A stretch of 64,000 nt of DNA from Monosiga brevicollis MX1 (GCF_000002865.3 NW_001865048.1:466355-530354); one strand, 5' to 3'; positions 1-12,574 are shown, counted from the stretch's first letter. The notes: generated by a model from the letters alone, not told the origin. Numbers and translations are program-made.

Positions 1-1
1 A

Positions 2-640
2 GAAGCAGCATGTGGCGCACAGCAAGTCCTTGCAAAGCCCCAGCGTCTTGTCAGTGGCTTTACCGATACCAAACTCGTTTCCAAATTGCGCGTGTCGAGT
101 CCTCGTGCATGCCAGGATGCCTGCACGCTGCTCGAGGATTGCGGAAGCGCATTTGTATGGCGGGCTGGTAATGCCGAGGACCTGCGCTGCCACTTGATCC
201 AGGCGTCTGCGGCAACGCAGTTGGTAGGCACGAGCTCCACCTCACTCAGTTTTGTCAAAACTGTGGGCCGACTGCCACAGCTGGGCACTGTGGCCCTCGC
301 CTGGCTATTGCCAACGAGCCCGATGCGCCTAGTGGCCTTGGGTGACCTCGACGAGGCGGTTAACAACGCTAGTGCGGCTGCACTGACTGACCTACCCCGC
401 TCGATGCGCTTTCGCGGTGTATTTGGGGACGCCACAGCAGAGCTACGCGAGTCGCGCACAGACTCCATTGATGCTTGCTTGATTGCATGCTTCGTGGACA
501 GCACATGCAGTGCGGCCTTTGTGTGGCAAATTGGTGTGGCAACACCCTACCGATGTACTCTTCTGATCAACGCCACCCCATCCCAATTGCAGCTCGTGGC
601 CTCCACCACGACTTCGGCCAGCTTTCGCCGCGCTGCGTAG
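2..640 (+). CDS. PAN/apple-like repeat protein, 5' truncated
   Basis: The frame is open from base 2 to the TAG at 638-640, so the gene begins upstream of the window. About 212 residues are visible. They contain two related units, each reading roughly F-x-D-T/A...L-R-x-S-R/P...C-x-x-x-C with four cysteines and a conserved A-F-V-W core: SAFVWRAG near base 140 and AAFVWQIG near base 515. The spacing of Cys and the FVW/F core recall PAN/apple-type adhesion modules of extracellular proteins, but the match is by eye and no catalytic domain is visible. The C-terminus ends shortly after the second unit with no membrane segment, so a secreted or upstream-anchored protein is likely. Function unknown. 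Confidence 0.55.
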   Translation, partial: EAACGAQQVLAKPQRLVSGFTDTKLVSKLRVSSPRACQDACTLLEDCGSAFVWRAGNAEDLRCHLIQASAATQLVGTSSTSLSFVKTVGRLPQLGTVALAWLLPTSPMRLVALGDLDEAVNNASAAALTDLPRSMRFRGVFGDATAELRESRTDSIDACLIACFVDSTCSAAFVWQIGVATPYRCTLLINATPSQLQLVASTTTSASFRRAA

Positions 641-1707
641 ACCGCCTAGGCTGGCCTCTCGTATCCTATCATTGTTCTTGATCAGTGATGATGTTGACAA
701 ACATGCAATTGCTGTTAAGTGAAGAAAAATCGATTAATGCAAAGGCACAAGTTGCACCCTCGAGAGAATGAAAAGGTGATGGGGAGAAGAGAAAACAGCA
801 AGCATCAGGCTCAAGGCAGATTATTTATGAACAAAGGTAGACAATCACAGATTGGCAGGGTCACTCAGCAATCCACGTGACCAAGTGGCACGGCAAAACA
901 ACACGTGCGCATGAGCACCCACGCACATGATCGGCACAGGTGTTCGGCGACAAGGTCAAGAAGCATCACAAAAATAACAGCTTGTTTAGGGTAAAACGCA
1001 GCTAGCGGCTAGACTGAGCCGGGTAGACTGAGCCAGGAGCAATAAGTATAGACAGGGAGACAGGCAGGCGAGCGACCAATTGGCGCGCGTGCAGCACAGC
1101 CATCCAAAATAACAGCAAGGGCAAACACGAGATGCTGCTGGGGCTACAAACAAATTCTTGCACACGAGAGCAGATATGCCAACAACACAAGATTGGCAGC
1201 TAACTAGACAAAAAAGCACGAGCCCCTTGTACAAAGAAGGCACGGCAGGCAACATCAACAACAGGGCATTGAGTCAAACAAACAAACAAGCCAAACCTCG
1301 AGGCAGGTCTTGTTGACCCATCAAAAACTGGACTGAGTCAAAGTCAAGGGCAGCAACGCAGAGCAACAAAAAGCACGACATGCCCGATGAAAGAAAGTGA
1401 CCACGGGCGGATGGGGGCAAAACGACAAAGTGCCAAAGCCACCCCATGTCAAAAGAAAGAAAAAGAGGAGGGAAGTGAAAAAAACAGCGAGGCCGTCAAG
1501 AAAAGGGAAGTAAAGAAAAGAAAGAACTGAGACAAGGAACAGGAAGAGGGGCATCAGACGGTGGGATGGGGTGTGCTGCGCAGCGGCACATCCACCCTTG
1601 ACCATCCTCTGCTCTTCCGCCTGACAACGCCCCCCGCTCCCCGGATAAAATCAAGTGTCAAGCCCAGAATTGGGTCAGAAGAAGGTTTAAATGCATGGTC
1701 AATGAGC
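641..1707. other. Intergenic spacer
   Basis: Convergent spacer between the PAN-like gene and the DYRK kinase. It holds A-rich, purine-rich sequence and only short open frames of low-complexity composition. I see no supported gene, RNA or repeat. Confidence 0.6.
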
Positions 1708-3394
1708 TCAAGGCTGCATGTCAGTAGAAAGCTTGACGACGGATGGCATGGGAGCAGCAGCCGTCACGGTCATGGCGCCGAGTGCTGCTTCAAGGTTGGG
1801 CTCGAGCGGCTCGTCGGATTCGACGATGCCGGTAATCCAGGGGTGCTTGGTGGCTTCTTTAGGGGTCATGCGATCGCTGGGATCCCACTCGAAACACCCT
1901 GCAAGTGGCACAAGGCGTGCAGCGAAAGAAATGCCACGAGATGGAATGATGAGAATGAGATGAGGCACATCTCGTGTGCGATGGCGATGAGACTGGACGA
2001 AAAACGGAAGACATACCGTGAAGAAAGTCGATAAACAGCTCGTCGTTGACACCCACGGCCTCTTGAAGCGTCTTGGAGCTGGGTGTATGGGTCCGGCCTT
2101 TGCGATCAGTAGTCACGCGCAGATCACCGTTGGAGTCGAAGAAGATGGCGGTGCGCTTGGCGGCTTCGAGAATCGGGCCGGGGGGCATGCCGAGCACCTC
2201 AATCTGATACATGAGCTGCTCCTTCTCATCGCGACCGGGAAAGATGGGATGGCCCGTGTACAGCTCGACGAGGATGCAGCCGAGGCTCCACATGTCAATG
2301 GCCATGCTGTAGCCCAGGCCTAGGATGACTTCGGGGGCGCGGTAGAAACGGCTTTGAATATAGGTATGGACTTTTTGGTGGTCAAGGCAGGCGCTGCCAA
2401 AGTCAATGACCTTGATGTCATCTGACTCGCTCGTGGTGAGCAGAATGTTTTCTGGTTTTAGATCGCAGTGGATCACGCGTTGGCGCCGAAGAAGGCGGAG
2501 GCAGTTGAGCAGGGAGCCCGCAAACTTCTTGACTTGGGGCAGGGTGAAACCACGGAAACCGTCCTTCTTCAGGGCGGTGTAGAGGTCCTGGTGCAGCATG
2601 TCAAAGGAGATGCAGAGGTGATTCCGGAAAAGGAACCAGTCGTTGATATGAATGAGGTTGTGGTTGTGACGACGGTCGTTGCGCTTGAGAAGCTCGAGGA
2701 CCTTAACCTCAACTTGGGCTTGGCGGTGGAAGCGGCGCTCGTTGCGAATAATCTTGACGGCACGATGCTGTTTCGTCTTGTGATCGTAGGCCTTGACGAC
2801 ATCACCGAAAGAGCCTTTGCCAAGGCCTTTGAGGATCTCGTAACGATAGGCAATGTGATCGTGCTTGATGCACTTGTAGCGACCCTTGTCATCGTCATAA
2901 CCACAGTTGGGGCCCTTGCCCTCTGAGGCATTGATTTTGCGGGCCAACTGGCCGACATACCAAATTTGCTGATAAGCCTGGATTTCCTGCTCTTCAAAGG
3001 CAGTCAGGTAGCGGCCGTAGCGCTCGAGAGCTTTGGAGGGAGTGAGGGGAAACTCGTTTTTGACAGAGGCGCGCGCGGCCGACGCGTGATTGGCGCCCGA
3101 GACTGAGCTAGCGGATTTGAGCGAGCGGCTAGCGGCGCTCAACTGCGAACGAGCAGCTGAATTGGGACGAGCTGCAATGTCGGGGAAGGAGGTGATGTTA
3201 GAACCCGACGAGTCGAGATTGCTGGCACCATCGCTGCCGTTGAACAGGGGGGGGGGGGGGGGATTGGCGCAGAGTAACCCAGGTGAGAAGTGACTCGGTC
3301 AGAGCTATGCCAATTGTGGGATGGAAGCTGCTGCAGGCTTTGACGAGTGCTCCCCACGCACCTTGGGCTGTGTCACCTCCATGGCAGCGCTCAT
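1708..3394 (-). CDS. DYRK2/3/4-class dual-specificity kinase
   Basis: Model: 3394-3362, 3142-2017, 1898-1708; 449 aa. The kinase core is unambiguous: glycine loop GKGSFGDV, AVKII lysine, HCDLKPEN catalytic loop, DFG in VIDFGSAC, and activation loop YIQSRFYRAPE with the Y-x-Y autophosphorylation pair typical of DYRKs. Just upstream lies a DYRK homology box (LTPSKALERYGRYLTAFEEQEI), which marks class II DYRKs (DYRK2/3/4). The last intron (1899-2016) splits a Gly codon before CFEWDPSDRMT. The start is less certain: the long frame opens without ATG, and a 33-nt first exon with a GTGCGT donor and an acceptor at 3143 supplies one in phase. The poly-G tract at 3248-3261 falls in that first intron. 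DYRK2-type kinases act on cell-cycle and developmental substrates; the substrate here is unknown. Confidence 0.88.
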
Positions 3395-3779
3395 CGTGGG
3401 ATGGCGAGAACCACGGGGCAACAAAGGGACTGAAACTGGCAGGCAGGGGGCGCCTGCTATAATTGCCGAGTAGAGCGTGGGTCTCCGGGTGGGTTTAAGA
3501 AAGAGAGTCTTGTCAAATCAGGCAAGTGCACAAGCGATGGCAACTGCCACTGTCGTCGCAGTCGAAAGAAGATGAAAAGATGAGTGGCAAAGCGACCAAG
3601 CTGAGTCGGGCTGTCGACGCGGTTGAGATGCAAGAGAAGGGGATCGAGGGCTGCTCGATCAAACAAAGGGATTGGGGTTTCTAAAACATAGCCATGCAAA
3701 GAGATACAAAGGCCAAGGCCGATGAGCAAATCACGAGTTATGTGGCTGCCATTTCGCCCAATGCCGAGCCAGGGTTTAG

Positions 3780-3823
3780 CAACAACAACAACAACAACAA
3801 CAATAAAAACAACAATAACAATT
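3780..3823. repeat. (AAC)n-rich microsatellite
   Basis: Imperfect CAA/AAC trinucleotide run interrupted by AAT units, in the DYRK 5' flank. Confidence 0.85.
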
Positions 3824-4161
3824 ACGAGAGAAAACTCGAGGAATATCGGATGGATATGGGTGCGGGACACAAGGGTGATGGATGGTCATGAATGCCTCGA
3901 GTTGGTGGGTGGAAATTTGAGGAGAAAGGCTGGCGATGCCGTTTGTGTGATGAAACGTGATGAGAGGAACTGCACAATCTCAGCAAACAAACCAGAAAAA
4001 GAAGGAGGAGGAGGAGGAGAAAAAAGACAAAATGCCAACAGCAACAAATGAAAACACCAAAGCGGGAGAAAAGAAGGGCATTTGATGTATCCCGCATATT
4101 GCATCGAGGGGCTGCCAAACAAGCTGGCATGGACTCTCTCGGTGCGCACAGCACACACCGC

Positions 4162-4962
4162 NNNNNNNNNNNNNNNNNNNNNNNNNNNNNNNNNNNNNNN
4201 NNNNNNNNNNNNNNNNNNNNNNNNNNNNNNNNNNNNNNNNNNNNNNNNNNNNNNNNNNNNNNNNNNNNNNNNNNNNNNNNNNNNNNNNNNNNNNNNNNNN
4301 NNNNNNNNNNNNNNNNNNNNNNNNNNNNNNNNNNNNNNNNNNNNNNNNNNNNNNNNNNNNNNNNNNNNNNNNNNNNNNNNNNNNNNNNNNNNNNNNNNNN
4401 NNNNNNNNNNNNNNNNNNNNNNNNNNNNNNNNNNNNNNNNNNNNNNNNNNNNNNNNNNNNNNNNNNNNNNNNNNNNNNNNNNNNNNNNNNNNNNNNNNNN
4501 NNNNNNNNNNNNNNNNNNNNNNNNNNNNNNNNNNNNNNNNNNNNNNNNNNNNNNNNNNNNNNNNNNNNNNNNNNNNNNNNNNNNNNNNNNNNNNNNNNNN
4601 NNNNNNNNNNNNNNNNNNNNNNNNNNNNNNNNNNNNNNNNNNNNNNNNNNNNNNNNNNNNNNNNNNNNNNNNNNNNNNNNNNNNNNNNNNNNNNNNNNNN
4701 NNNNNNNNNNNNNNNNNNNNNNNNNNNNNNNNNNNNNNNNNNNNNNNNNNNNNNNNNNNNNNNNNNNNNNNNNNNNNNNNNNNNNNNNNNNNNNNNNNNN
4801 NNNNNNNNNNNNNNNNNNNNNNNNNNNNNNNNNNNNNNNNNNNNNNNNNNNNNNNNNNNNNNNNNNNNNNNNNNNNNNNNNNNNNNNNNNNNNNNNNNNN
4901 NNNNNNNNNNNNNNNNNNNNNNNNNNNNNNNNNNNNNNNNNNNNNNNNNNNNNNNNNNNNNN
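4162..4962. other. Assembly gap (801 N)
   Basis: Run of N. Long open frames crossing it are artefacts. Confidence 0.99.
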
Positions 4963-5732
4963 GACCAGGTGCGATGCGCTGCCAAACGAATACAGCAGGA
5001 CGGAAACAAAAACACATCAAGAAAAGAAATGGAAACAACGTAAAGTGACAAGAAGTGATAGAAGAGCTCCGATCAAAGAGGAAAGCAAGAAAGCGACAGG
5101 AAAGACACGAAACAGGGCAGAACCTTGGGTTATGTAGCAGGGAAACAGAGCATCGAGTGTGTTTTGGTTTGTGTGCTGTATGCACGGGTGGACGACGCAT
5201 GGACGACGCATGGGTGGCACGATCTGGAAACGCCAGGGATGGCTCAGGCACAGCGGGCGAGCGGGCGAGCGAGCGCGCGGGTAATGATGGGTGTGTGTGA
5301 TGGCGATGGTGATGATGATAATGGGGATTGGAGGTGAACAAGAACGGATGGAGGACGCGGGAGCAGGCTGAGGTCACAACGGCAGAGATGCCACAATGGA
5401 GACAGGACAGCCTAGAGACGGGGATGCACGCGGCGAGGCTGCCAAAAGCATGCGCGCCCGGTTCACGCCAATACGGCACACACGAAATAACAAGGGAGGG
5501 AGCAGGAGAGGGGTGTGCCAGCAGTCTTCTGGGTGCTTGTGATGTGGCAGCCAGCCTTTGCTTGTGTGGGTTTACATGGTTGAGGATGTGTGTTTGTGTG
5601 TAAGAGCTGCAGGGAGGGCGATGATGCCGTGCAAATACAAAATGATTGATCCAGAGATGCACAACACTCACCGCCACCACCACTGCCGCCGCCGCCGCCG
5701 CCACACGAGCAAACGCGAGCGACACAAGAGAG

Positions 5733-5736
<4 letters not shown>

Positions 5737-5769
<33 letters not shown>
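5737..5769. repeat. (GA)n microsatellite
   Basis: Near-perfect GA dinucleotide tract, followed about 80 nt later by an (AC)n tract at 5851-5872. Confidence 0.9.
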
Positions 5770-5770
<1 letters not shown>

Positions 5771-7640
5771 GATCAAAAGAGAGAGCCGAGGTGTGTTGTT
5801 GTTACCTGCAAGAGGAAAATACCAACCACCGGCCCCAAGACATCGTAGGGACACACACACACACACACACATTATTGCCGCAGCATCATCCATCACCATC
5901 AGCTTAGGTATTGTGTGGTGGTGTGTGTGGCTACACTCAAACCCCACAAGCGGGCATGTGTGTGTGTGTGGCAAAGATCAAAGGTATTGTGTGGAAAGAC
6001 AGATGACAGGTGTGGGCTGGGGCATTTGGGGGTGGAAGGGCTTCTCAATGGGGTGAAAGAGGGGATGTGCGTGCAACAAAAGGTTGGCTCAAAACCCAAG
6101 AAGTGTGTGATGGTGGGTTTGGGGTATTGATGTCTTTCTCTTTCGGTGTCTTCTTCTTTCCTCATCTTGGGTGCGAAGATGAGGTCACACCCCTTTTGGA
6201 CCTGAGCGGCTGCCATCCGCTGCTGCTGAACCCGCCCCTTCCTTTGCGCTCACCCTTTTATGTTTTTATCTTTCCTCTGGCGTGCCCTTGCCTCGCCCAG
6301 CTGTTGCCTTGAACGTGCTTTGACATGGATGAATGAGGCCACAATTCTGGTTGGTCTGGTTGAAGAAGACTGACTGGCCGTGAAATCAGATCCTGGATTT
6401 GACACAAAGTGTGGCGACTGATGCACTTGGGCCAAAGCAGTTCTGTTGGGAGTAGTCGGCACGAGCTCGACACATTGGGGGCGCGAATGAGCAGCCAGGA
6501 CATGATCCATGTCATCAGTGCCTATACAGCAGAACGTGGCGTATGACTTGCGTTGTACACGATCGGCGGACACAGCACCAACACACCAGAACAAGAGAGA
6601 GAATGTACACCCATCAAGGTTGAATGGTTGGAATGATGACTGGCGCACAATCAAAAAAGGAAGACTGCGTGCGCTTGGGACCAGCAAGGGCGGGCATGCG
6701 GCGAGTCTCTCACCTCGAGATGTGACTTGTGAGGGCCTTGCGGGTCGGAGGCTGGCGAGTGGGACCGTTGGGGCAGGAAGGCGGTGCCGCGACCGACGAG
6801 ATTCGCACGCATTGGTGCGTACATTGAGCGATGTCCCAACAGGTCTTGACGCCGTTTCGCGACAGCCAGCATCGCAGATGTACATGCATCAGCATCGGCA
6901 AGCTTTCGCACACGTAGCACTTGTTTCATACACGTTGCTCCAACGCGTATGGAAATAAATTCTTGCCGTTTGGTAGCACCGTGGGATGGCCGGTATAATG
7001 ACACTTGGTAGTGTATTCTGCACGATGCGTTGACGTGTGCGTATGTGCGCAGGGTGTTACGCACTTTCGTCATGGCCTAACAGGAAGGACTCGACCAAAA
7101 GTAGCGATTGTGTCAAGTCAGCAACTGAACCACGGGGAGGCACGTGTGTGCCATCTGAAAGGAATGACGCCCTTGCAATTTGCCAGGCAGGCAGGGAACT
7201 GGAGAAAATGTGGCTGCTTTCACAAACAAGCGGACCATTGAGCAGGCAGAAGAGGAAGGATAAGGACAGTGTTTCGATTTCAGCCGCGGGTACACGGGCA
7301 CATGTCTGGTAAATCACATCAAGAAAACGTCCTGAAGAATAAAAGGTTCGAAGCTGTCGCAGTTGAAGCTTTTAGCTTTACAGTTAGCACGGCACACTCT
7401 CAAAACCAATCAAAATTCATCATCCTCATGATACAGAGGGTTAGTTGATAAGAAAAAGAAAAACATAAAAAAAAGAAGGGGGGGTCATCGGCGTCATGGG
7501 CTTGGCGAGCACCACGTTCGCACGGGTTCGGAGTCGATTATGGTACGTTAAAAATAAACATCAAAAGACAAGAGCGGAGACGCCATCTCGTAAGACTTGC
7601 AACCAGAGAGCGAGATGAAGAGGGTCTGGCCTGTATATGT

Positions 7641-9047
7641 TCACAGCAGGCTAGAGCGGATGCCACCCGTCAGACGGGCAACACGCACACCCATGGTTGC
7701 GCGGCGATTCGCAACGGGATCAGCTGGTTGATTGTCAGAGGGAACGGGGGTCGAGGTGGAACCCGCCTGAAGCGTTGATCGCATCGAGGTTGAAAGGCTG
7801 GCCATCTGCGCGAGCGTCATCCATTCGCGCAGACTGTGCGCATTCGAAGTCTTGGATGTCTCGGGTGGACTGGCCGGGCGTGAGGGAGAGGCCGATGAAG
7901 TGGGCGTATCCTGGGAGGCTCGCTTCAAGCACGGGCGCAACACAGCCACCGCCGAAGACCCATAGGGCTTATCCTCGGCTACGGTACCAGCAGACACGCT
8001 CATGAGCTGGGCCAGTGTCGAGGATTCCGGCCAGCTGCCAAGCGATTCGGCCGGGGCTGGGGATTGACTCGAGGCGGAAGAAAGGTCCATGGACATGAGA
8101 CGGTTGTTGTTCAGACTCGGATCCAGTTCATCAGGGTTGGACATGGCGACCGTGGCCGTGTGCGTCTGGTCCAGGCGGTGAAACTGAATATTCTGGTCAG
8201 TGGAGTCAGTTTGAGTCGGCTCGAGGTCGGTATCCTCATCTGCCTCGTCATGAGAGATTAACGCCTGCAGTTGGGTCGAGGTTGCTTCGCGCAAGCACTG
8301 CACCGAAGCACGCTTGAGCGTGGTACGCCCACATGCCTGCGGAGCGCGCTTGGAGTGGGACCGCGCGATGGGACTGAGAAGAGCAGGGTTGGACGTGGCT
8401 CGGGGGCAAAGAAAGCGTGGCACAGGGAGCCCCGATTGAGAGGACTTGGCATCAAATGCCTCCGGCTCATCCTCATCGCTGCTCTCTGCTGTCGGGTGGC
8501 GGTTTTGCAAGCGTTGACGCCGAGCTGCGACTCGCACACGGATACGCCGCACATTGGCGACAATCGAATCGGGTTGGTTGGAGACGTCCTCGCCTTCTGT
8601 CTCATCATCTGACTTGAGCCCGTGTTTCACGGGGGAGCGGCGGCCATTTCGCATGGTGGTGGGAAACGGGAAAGGTGTTTGCAGTGTGCTGGACGAGAGC
8701 GGCTCGTCGGGTGTCTCTGGCTCGGAGCAGCTATCATCTTGCAAGTCCAACATGGCTCGGCGCTCCTGGTCGTGGGCGAGAAGCAAGGGCGAGGGACCTT
8801 GTGGGGAGGCCAACATACCAGACAAATCGGCAGGCGACTGCTGCGATTGTTGAGAAAGCTTGTGATGAGTTGTACGCGCGACGTGGCTGCGCGCCATCCG
8901 CGCCGGATGCAGGAGCCGCTTGGGGGAGGCCGAGGGTGAGGCGGCTACATCCGAGCCGTTCTCCTCCTCCTCCGACCCTTTGCGCGAGCTGCCAGCTGAG
9001 GTGGAGGCCGAGTTGAGAATCTTGGTGGCTGCCCATGGATTCATCAT
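7641..9047 (-). CDS. Ser/Thr-rich low-complexity protein of unknown function
   Basis: A single open frame of 468 aa when started at the Met-Met pair at 9047; the frame is open further upstream, but that stretch is Phe/Trp/Cys-rich and looks non-coding. The protein is rich in Ser, Pro, Thr and acidic residues and is probably disordered, with no recognised domain. Two features repeat. The segment LKRAS, a basophilic-kinase-like (R/K-x-S) site, occurs twice (TTLKRASVQ and PCLKRASQD). A hydrophobic mini-motif, TLAQLMSVSAG, recurs as TLAQMASLSTS about 60 residues later. The C-terminus ends GGIRSSLL after an Arg-rich stretch. These suggest a phosphorylated docking protein, but no function is claimed. 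An upstream 5' exon or internal introns cannot be excluded. Confidence 0.6.
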   Translation of the reverse strand: MMNPWAATKILNSASTSAGSSRKGSEEEENGSDVAASPSASPKRLLHPARMARSHVARTTHHKLSQQSQQSPADLSGMLASPQGPSPLLLAHDQERRAMLDLQDDSCSEPETPDEPLSSSTLQTPFPFPTTMRNGRRSPVKHGLKSDDETEGEDVSNQPDSIVANVRRIRVRVAARRQRLQNRHPTAESSDEDEPEAFDAKSSQSGLPVPRFLCPRATSNPALLSPIARSHSKRAPQACGRTTLKRASVQCLREATSTQLQALISHDEADEDTDLEPTQTDSTDQNIQFHRLDQTHTATVAMSNPDELDPSLNNNRLMSMDLSSASSQSPAPAESLGSWPESSTLAQLMSVSAGTVAEDKPYGSSAVAVLRPCLKRASQDTPTSSASPSRPASPPETSKTSNAHSLREWMTLAQMASLSTSMRSTLQAGSTSTPVPSDNQPADPVANRRATMGVRVARLTGGIRSSLL

Positions 9048-10479
9048 GCTGTTCGGTGCCACGGCAGGCCAACCGCTGACCCAAATCCAAACAATATCAA
9101 ACCAAAAGGAAAGACAGCAAGCCGAAGAGGCCCGTTGTTCACAAACTGACGGCGACGCAGCAGACGCGCCTTGTCGTGAACGGAAGAAGGGGACAAGGGG
9201 CCACCAAGAGTGGCAGCGGCAGCAAAACCCGACACGGGCAAAAGGGGGCCCACCAGACCAAAGCGCAGGTGGTCCAAGGAACAAACTCGTTGGGAACCAA
9301 GACACAATGAAGGGTGAAGCGATAGAGTGCGGCACCTGGAAGAATAACTTGAAAAAAAAATGCGCCGAGTCGTCAGGTGCGTCGAGCTCGCACCAAGCCA
9401 AGGCACTCTAGCGTTTAAAAAGGGGAAACACGGAGAGGAGGGGATAGGGTGGATTGTTACTAGCGACCAAAAGGAACGTATGACAGCAGGACGCCAGTGT
9501 GGTGAACGTTTTCTTTTAGTCATGTGGGTATGGGTGTGGGACCGATTGAGGCCAAACAACGGTGTGGTTGTGTCTTGCATTTGCAGTTGGTGGTGGTGCA
9601 GGTTGGGGCCAACTGCAACATGTAGTTTTGAGTGTGGAAACGTAAGAGCCTGAATAACAACCACTCCCCAACTTTTTTGGGAGCAGAGTTGGGTTGAGAC
9701 CCAAATTCTCCGGGCCCCCCAACTATGTTCTGGGCTCAAACCCAAAAACGAGTGTGTGCTTTTTGCTTTCTTTTTTGGTGGATCGAGTCAAGTTGGGGCT
9801 GTGAGGCAAGGCATTTCGGCCGCAAACGGCAACGCAATGGACAACTTCACCCCCGCTTCCGGCCTCATGTGTCCCAAACACATGCTTGGGTTAAAACAAG
9901 AGCGGCCTTTCTCTGATAGAAATGTCCCAACCCACCTTTAGAGTTGCTACTTGGTCAAAGAGATTCACAAGTTGACTGACCAGCCAACAACTCGTGGAGT
10001 TGGTTGCATTACCCCATCGAGAAGCGCGAAGCCCTCCTCGAAAAGGAGGTCAATTGTGGCTGATGATGATACAACTGGCAAAGCGTTGTTCAGGAAGTGA
10101 TCTGCCCAAATGTCCTCGATTTTGAGGTAACGTTTGTGGGTCATGGGCTCGAGGTTTCAGGGTGAGGACAAGATAAGTCAGAGGCTAAGACATACCCTGT
10201 GCGTGAGAGGCCTGTTGTCGTTTTTGGCTTGGCCCATCCATCTGATCCCCCATCTCACCTGCTGTTTTGAGTAGCTGTTCTTTACTTCTGGTTACAACGT
10301 ATGTTCTTCTTCATGTGTTCCGCTGTCAGCTCCCAAGCATCCCGAGATGTTGGAGTTGCGCCGTCACGGCGGCGACTTCTTGCGTACATCCGGCAAAATG
10401 TTCAACATTACACTCGTGAAGCTTTGAGGCTCAAATCCCCTTCCCGATGCCCTACGAGGTTAACCCAAACCAGCTTCGT

Positions 10480-10480
10480 G

Positions 10481-10520
<40 letters not shown>

Positions 10521-10634
10521 TCTCTCAAACTCTCTCTCTCTCTCTCAAACTCTCTCCTCTCTCTCTCTCTCTCTCTCTCAAACTCTCTCAAACTCTCTCA
10601 AACTCTCTCTCTCTCAAACTCTCTCAAACTCTCA
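10480..10634. repeat. CT / CTCTCTCAAA minisatellite, block 1
   Basis: Alternating CT runs and units of about 10 nt (ctctctcaaa). The same unit recurs at 11033-11352 and, in reverse complement, at 55745-55860. Confidence 0.85.
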
Positions 10635-11032
10635 TGTCGTTGGGGTGCTCTGATGCTCCTGAAGAAAAGGTCAACAGCAAGAAAAAGTCCGGGTTCAACT
10701 GATCTGCCCATGGCGCCTTCTTGTTGAGCGTTGCTGGTTTGCGCCCTCCGAAGAGACAAGGGAAAGAACACAGGACACACACACACACACACACAAGGTT
10801 TTCTAGGGGGCAGACACGTTCATGATTGCTTGGAATTCCATGCCCACGTCGATCCAAAGCCTGGGTTCACGCAACGTTGCCTGCTCCTCGATGCCCTCAT
10901 CGCCTGGTAGACACACACTGCATTCAAATCCGAAGAAACGTTGCGGACCTTACCACACCCCCTCTTGGCATTGTCGTATGGGTCAGTCTCCACTCTTGGT
11001 GGGGCTCAAGAGAAAGTTTAACGTGTGGCAGT

Positions 11033-11352
11033 CTCTCTCAATATCCTCGAAAGTCCCGCTCTGTCTCTCAAACAGCCTCATCTCTCTCGATCCCTAACTC
11101 TCAAATACTGTCCCTCTCAAACTCCCTCAAACTCTCTCAAACTCTCTCAATCTCTCTCAATCTCTCTCAATCTCTCTCAAACTCTCTCAAACTCTCTCAA
11201 ACTCTCTCAATCTCTCTCAAACTCTCTCAATCTCTCTCAAACTCTCTCAATCTCTCTCAATCTCTCTCAATCTCTCTCAATCTCTCTCAATCTCCCTCAA
11301 ACTCCCTCAAACTCCCTCAAACTCTCTCAATCTCTCTCAATCTCTCTCTTTC
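11033..11352. repeat. 10-nt minisatellite, block 2 (CTCTCTCAAA/T)
   Basis: About 25 tandem copies of a 10-mer ending caaa or caat. Because 10 is not a multiple of 3, all three frames stay open and generate spurious Leu-Ser-Gln/Asn reading frames. Confidence 0.9.
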
Positions 11353-12316
11353 TCGTCTTTGTTGTTTGCTTGCTCGTTTTCTCTCTCTCTCTCACCCACT
11401 CTCTCTCTTTTCAGCATCTCTGTGGCCAATCGCTTCACGCCGTCCTCGCCGTGTTTTCGGGTCGCTGGCCCTGGCATCGGTGACCGCTACCCCGCCTGTG
11501 GCAGTGTGCATTCTTTACTCAGCTGTTACAAGGTGCACGGCCAGACCAATAGTGTGAGTGGCATGTAACGTGCAATGTCCTTGGTCATTTTCTGATGTGC
11601 CGCCTCGACCCGGGCCATTCAGTTTGCGTTGGTGGCCAGACCTGCCGTCTCGAGGTACCCTCGTCCACGACGGGGCAGGCCCTGTTCCTCTTCTGCTTGT
11701 TCCTCTTCTGCTTGTTCCTCTTCATCTCCTCCTCTTCCTCCTCGCTGCGTCTGTCCGTTTCCATCAATTGCTCTCCATCTCTTGCTTTTGCCTGTCGCCT
11801 TCCTGCCTCGCTCCCGTATACTTCAGGCTTCTGGCTCATGCATTATCTCGTCGCCCTCAGCCGGTGCTCCCTCGCACATCCCCTCGTTTGGAATCAAAAA
11901 CCGTGCCTCTGTGCACCAAGGCGTGCAGAGCATCCTGCTGACCAAGCAACAGCGCCTCGTCGTGCATTCCGTGCTTGGCACCACAGCCCCACTCTGCGCG
12001 TCACGGTCACCGTCGCGTAGCTCGCTTGACTCTTATAGCGGAGGTAAACCCCGCGACATCATTCGGCCAGGATCCCCTGTCGTCAGACACACAAAACTCG
12101 CTCGCTCGCTCTTCTCTCCCTCCTCTCTGTCCCCTTGATCTTTGGTGCCGTTGGCATCCAACCATACTTCTTGACGTTGAGCATTCGTTGCTGTCGGAAG
12201 GTCACTGCCTTTGTGTCGTCGCTTCAAACATTACCGCGGCCTCGCCGTTGATGGGTGCTCAAGACATCGTTCCCATGCTCAAGTTGTTGTTCCCAGGCGT
12301 TTCTTTCTTTTTTGTG

Positions 12317-12533
12317 TGTGTGTGTGTCTCTCTCTCTCTCTCTTTCTCTCACTTTTACACACAAAACTGTTTTTTCTTCTTCTTCTTCTTCTTCTTCTTC
12401 TGTGTCTTCTCCTCTTTCTCTTTTGTTTCATCTGCTGCTCTTTTGGGTCTACATCTCTTTCTTTTGCTTTCCCACACGCAAACCTTCCACACAAACACAC
12501 CATCCTTCATCAAATTTCTCGTGCATCTGTGTT

Positions 12534-12574
<41 letters not shown>

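Larger units (their letters stand above)
3395..7640. other. Intergenic spacer with assembly gap and microsatellites
   Basis: Upstream of the DYRK gene and downstream of the Ser-rich gene. Contains an (AAC)n-like tract (3780-3823), the gap 4162-4962, a (GA)n tract (5737-5769) and an (AC)n tract (5851-5872). Several 200-codon open frames occur on the minus strand around 6250-6885, but they lack recognisable domains, splice logic or coding bias, so no gene is called. A gene partly hidden by the gap cannot be excluded. Confidence 0.5.

Noticed and set aside
3822-5974. Open frames of 331-664 codons on both strands
   Set aside because: They exist only because the 801-N gap was read as sense codons; flanks are low complexity.
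6250-6958. 211-codon minus and 149-codon plus open frames
   Set aside because: No recognisable domain, no codon bias and mutual overlap; treated as chance.
10480-11352. CRISPR-like regular repeat
   Set aside because: Units are directly tandem with no spacers, in a eukaryotic context; a minisatellite.
10826-11557. 243-codon Leu-Ser-Gln-rich open frame
   Set aside because: Translation of the 10-nt minisatellite, which keeps all frames open; no domain or splice logic.
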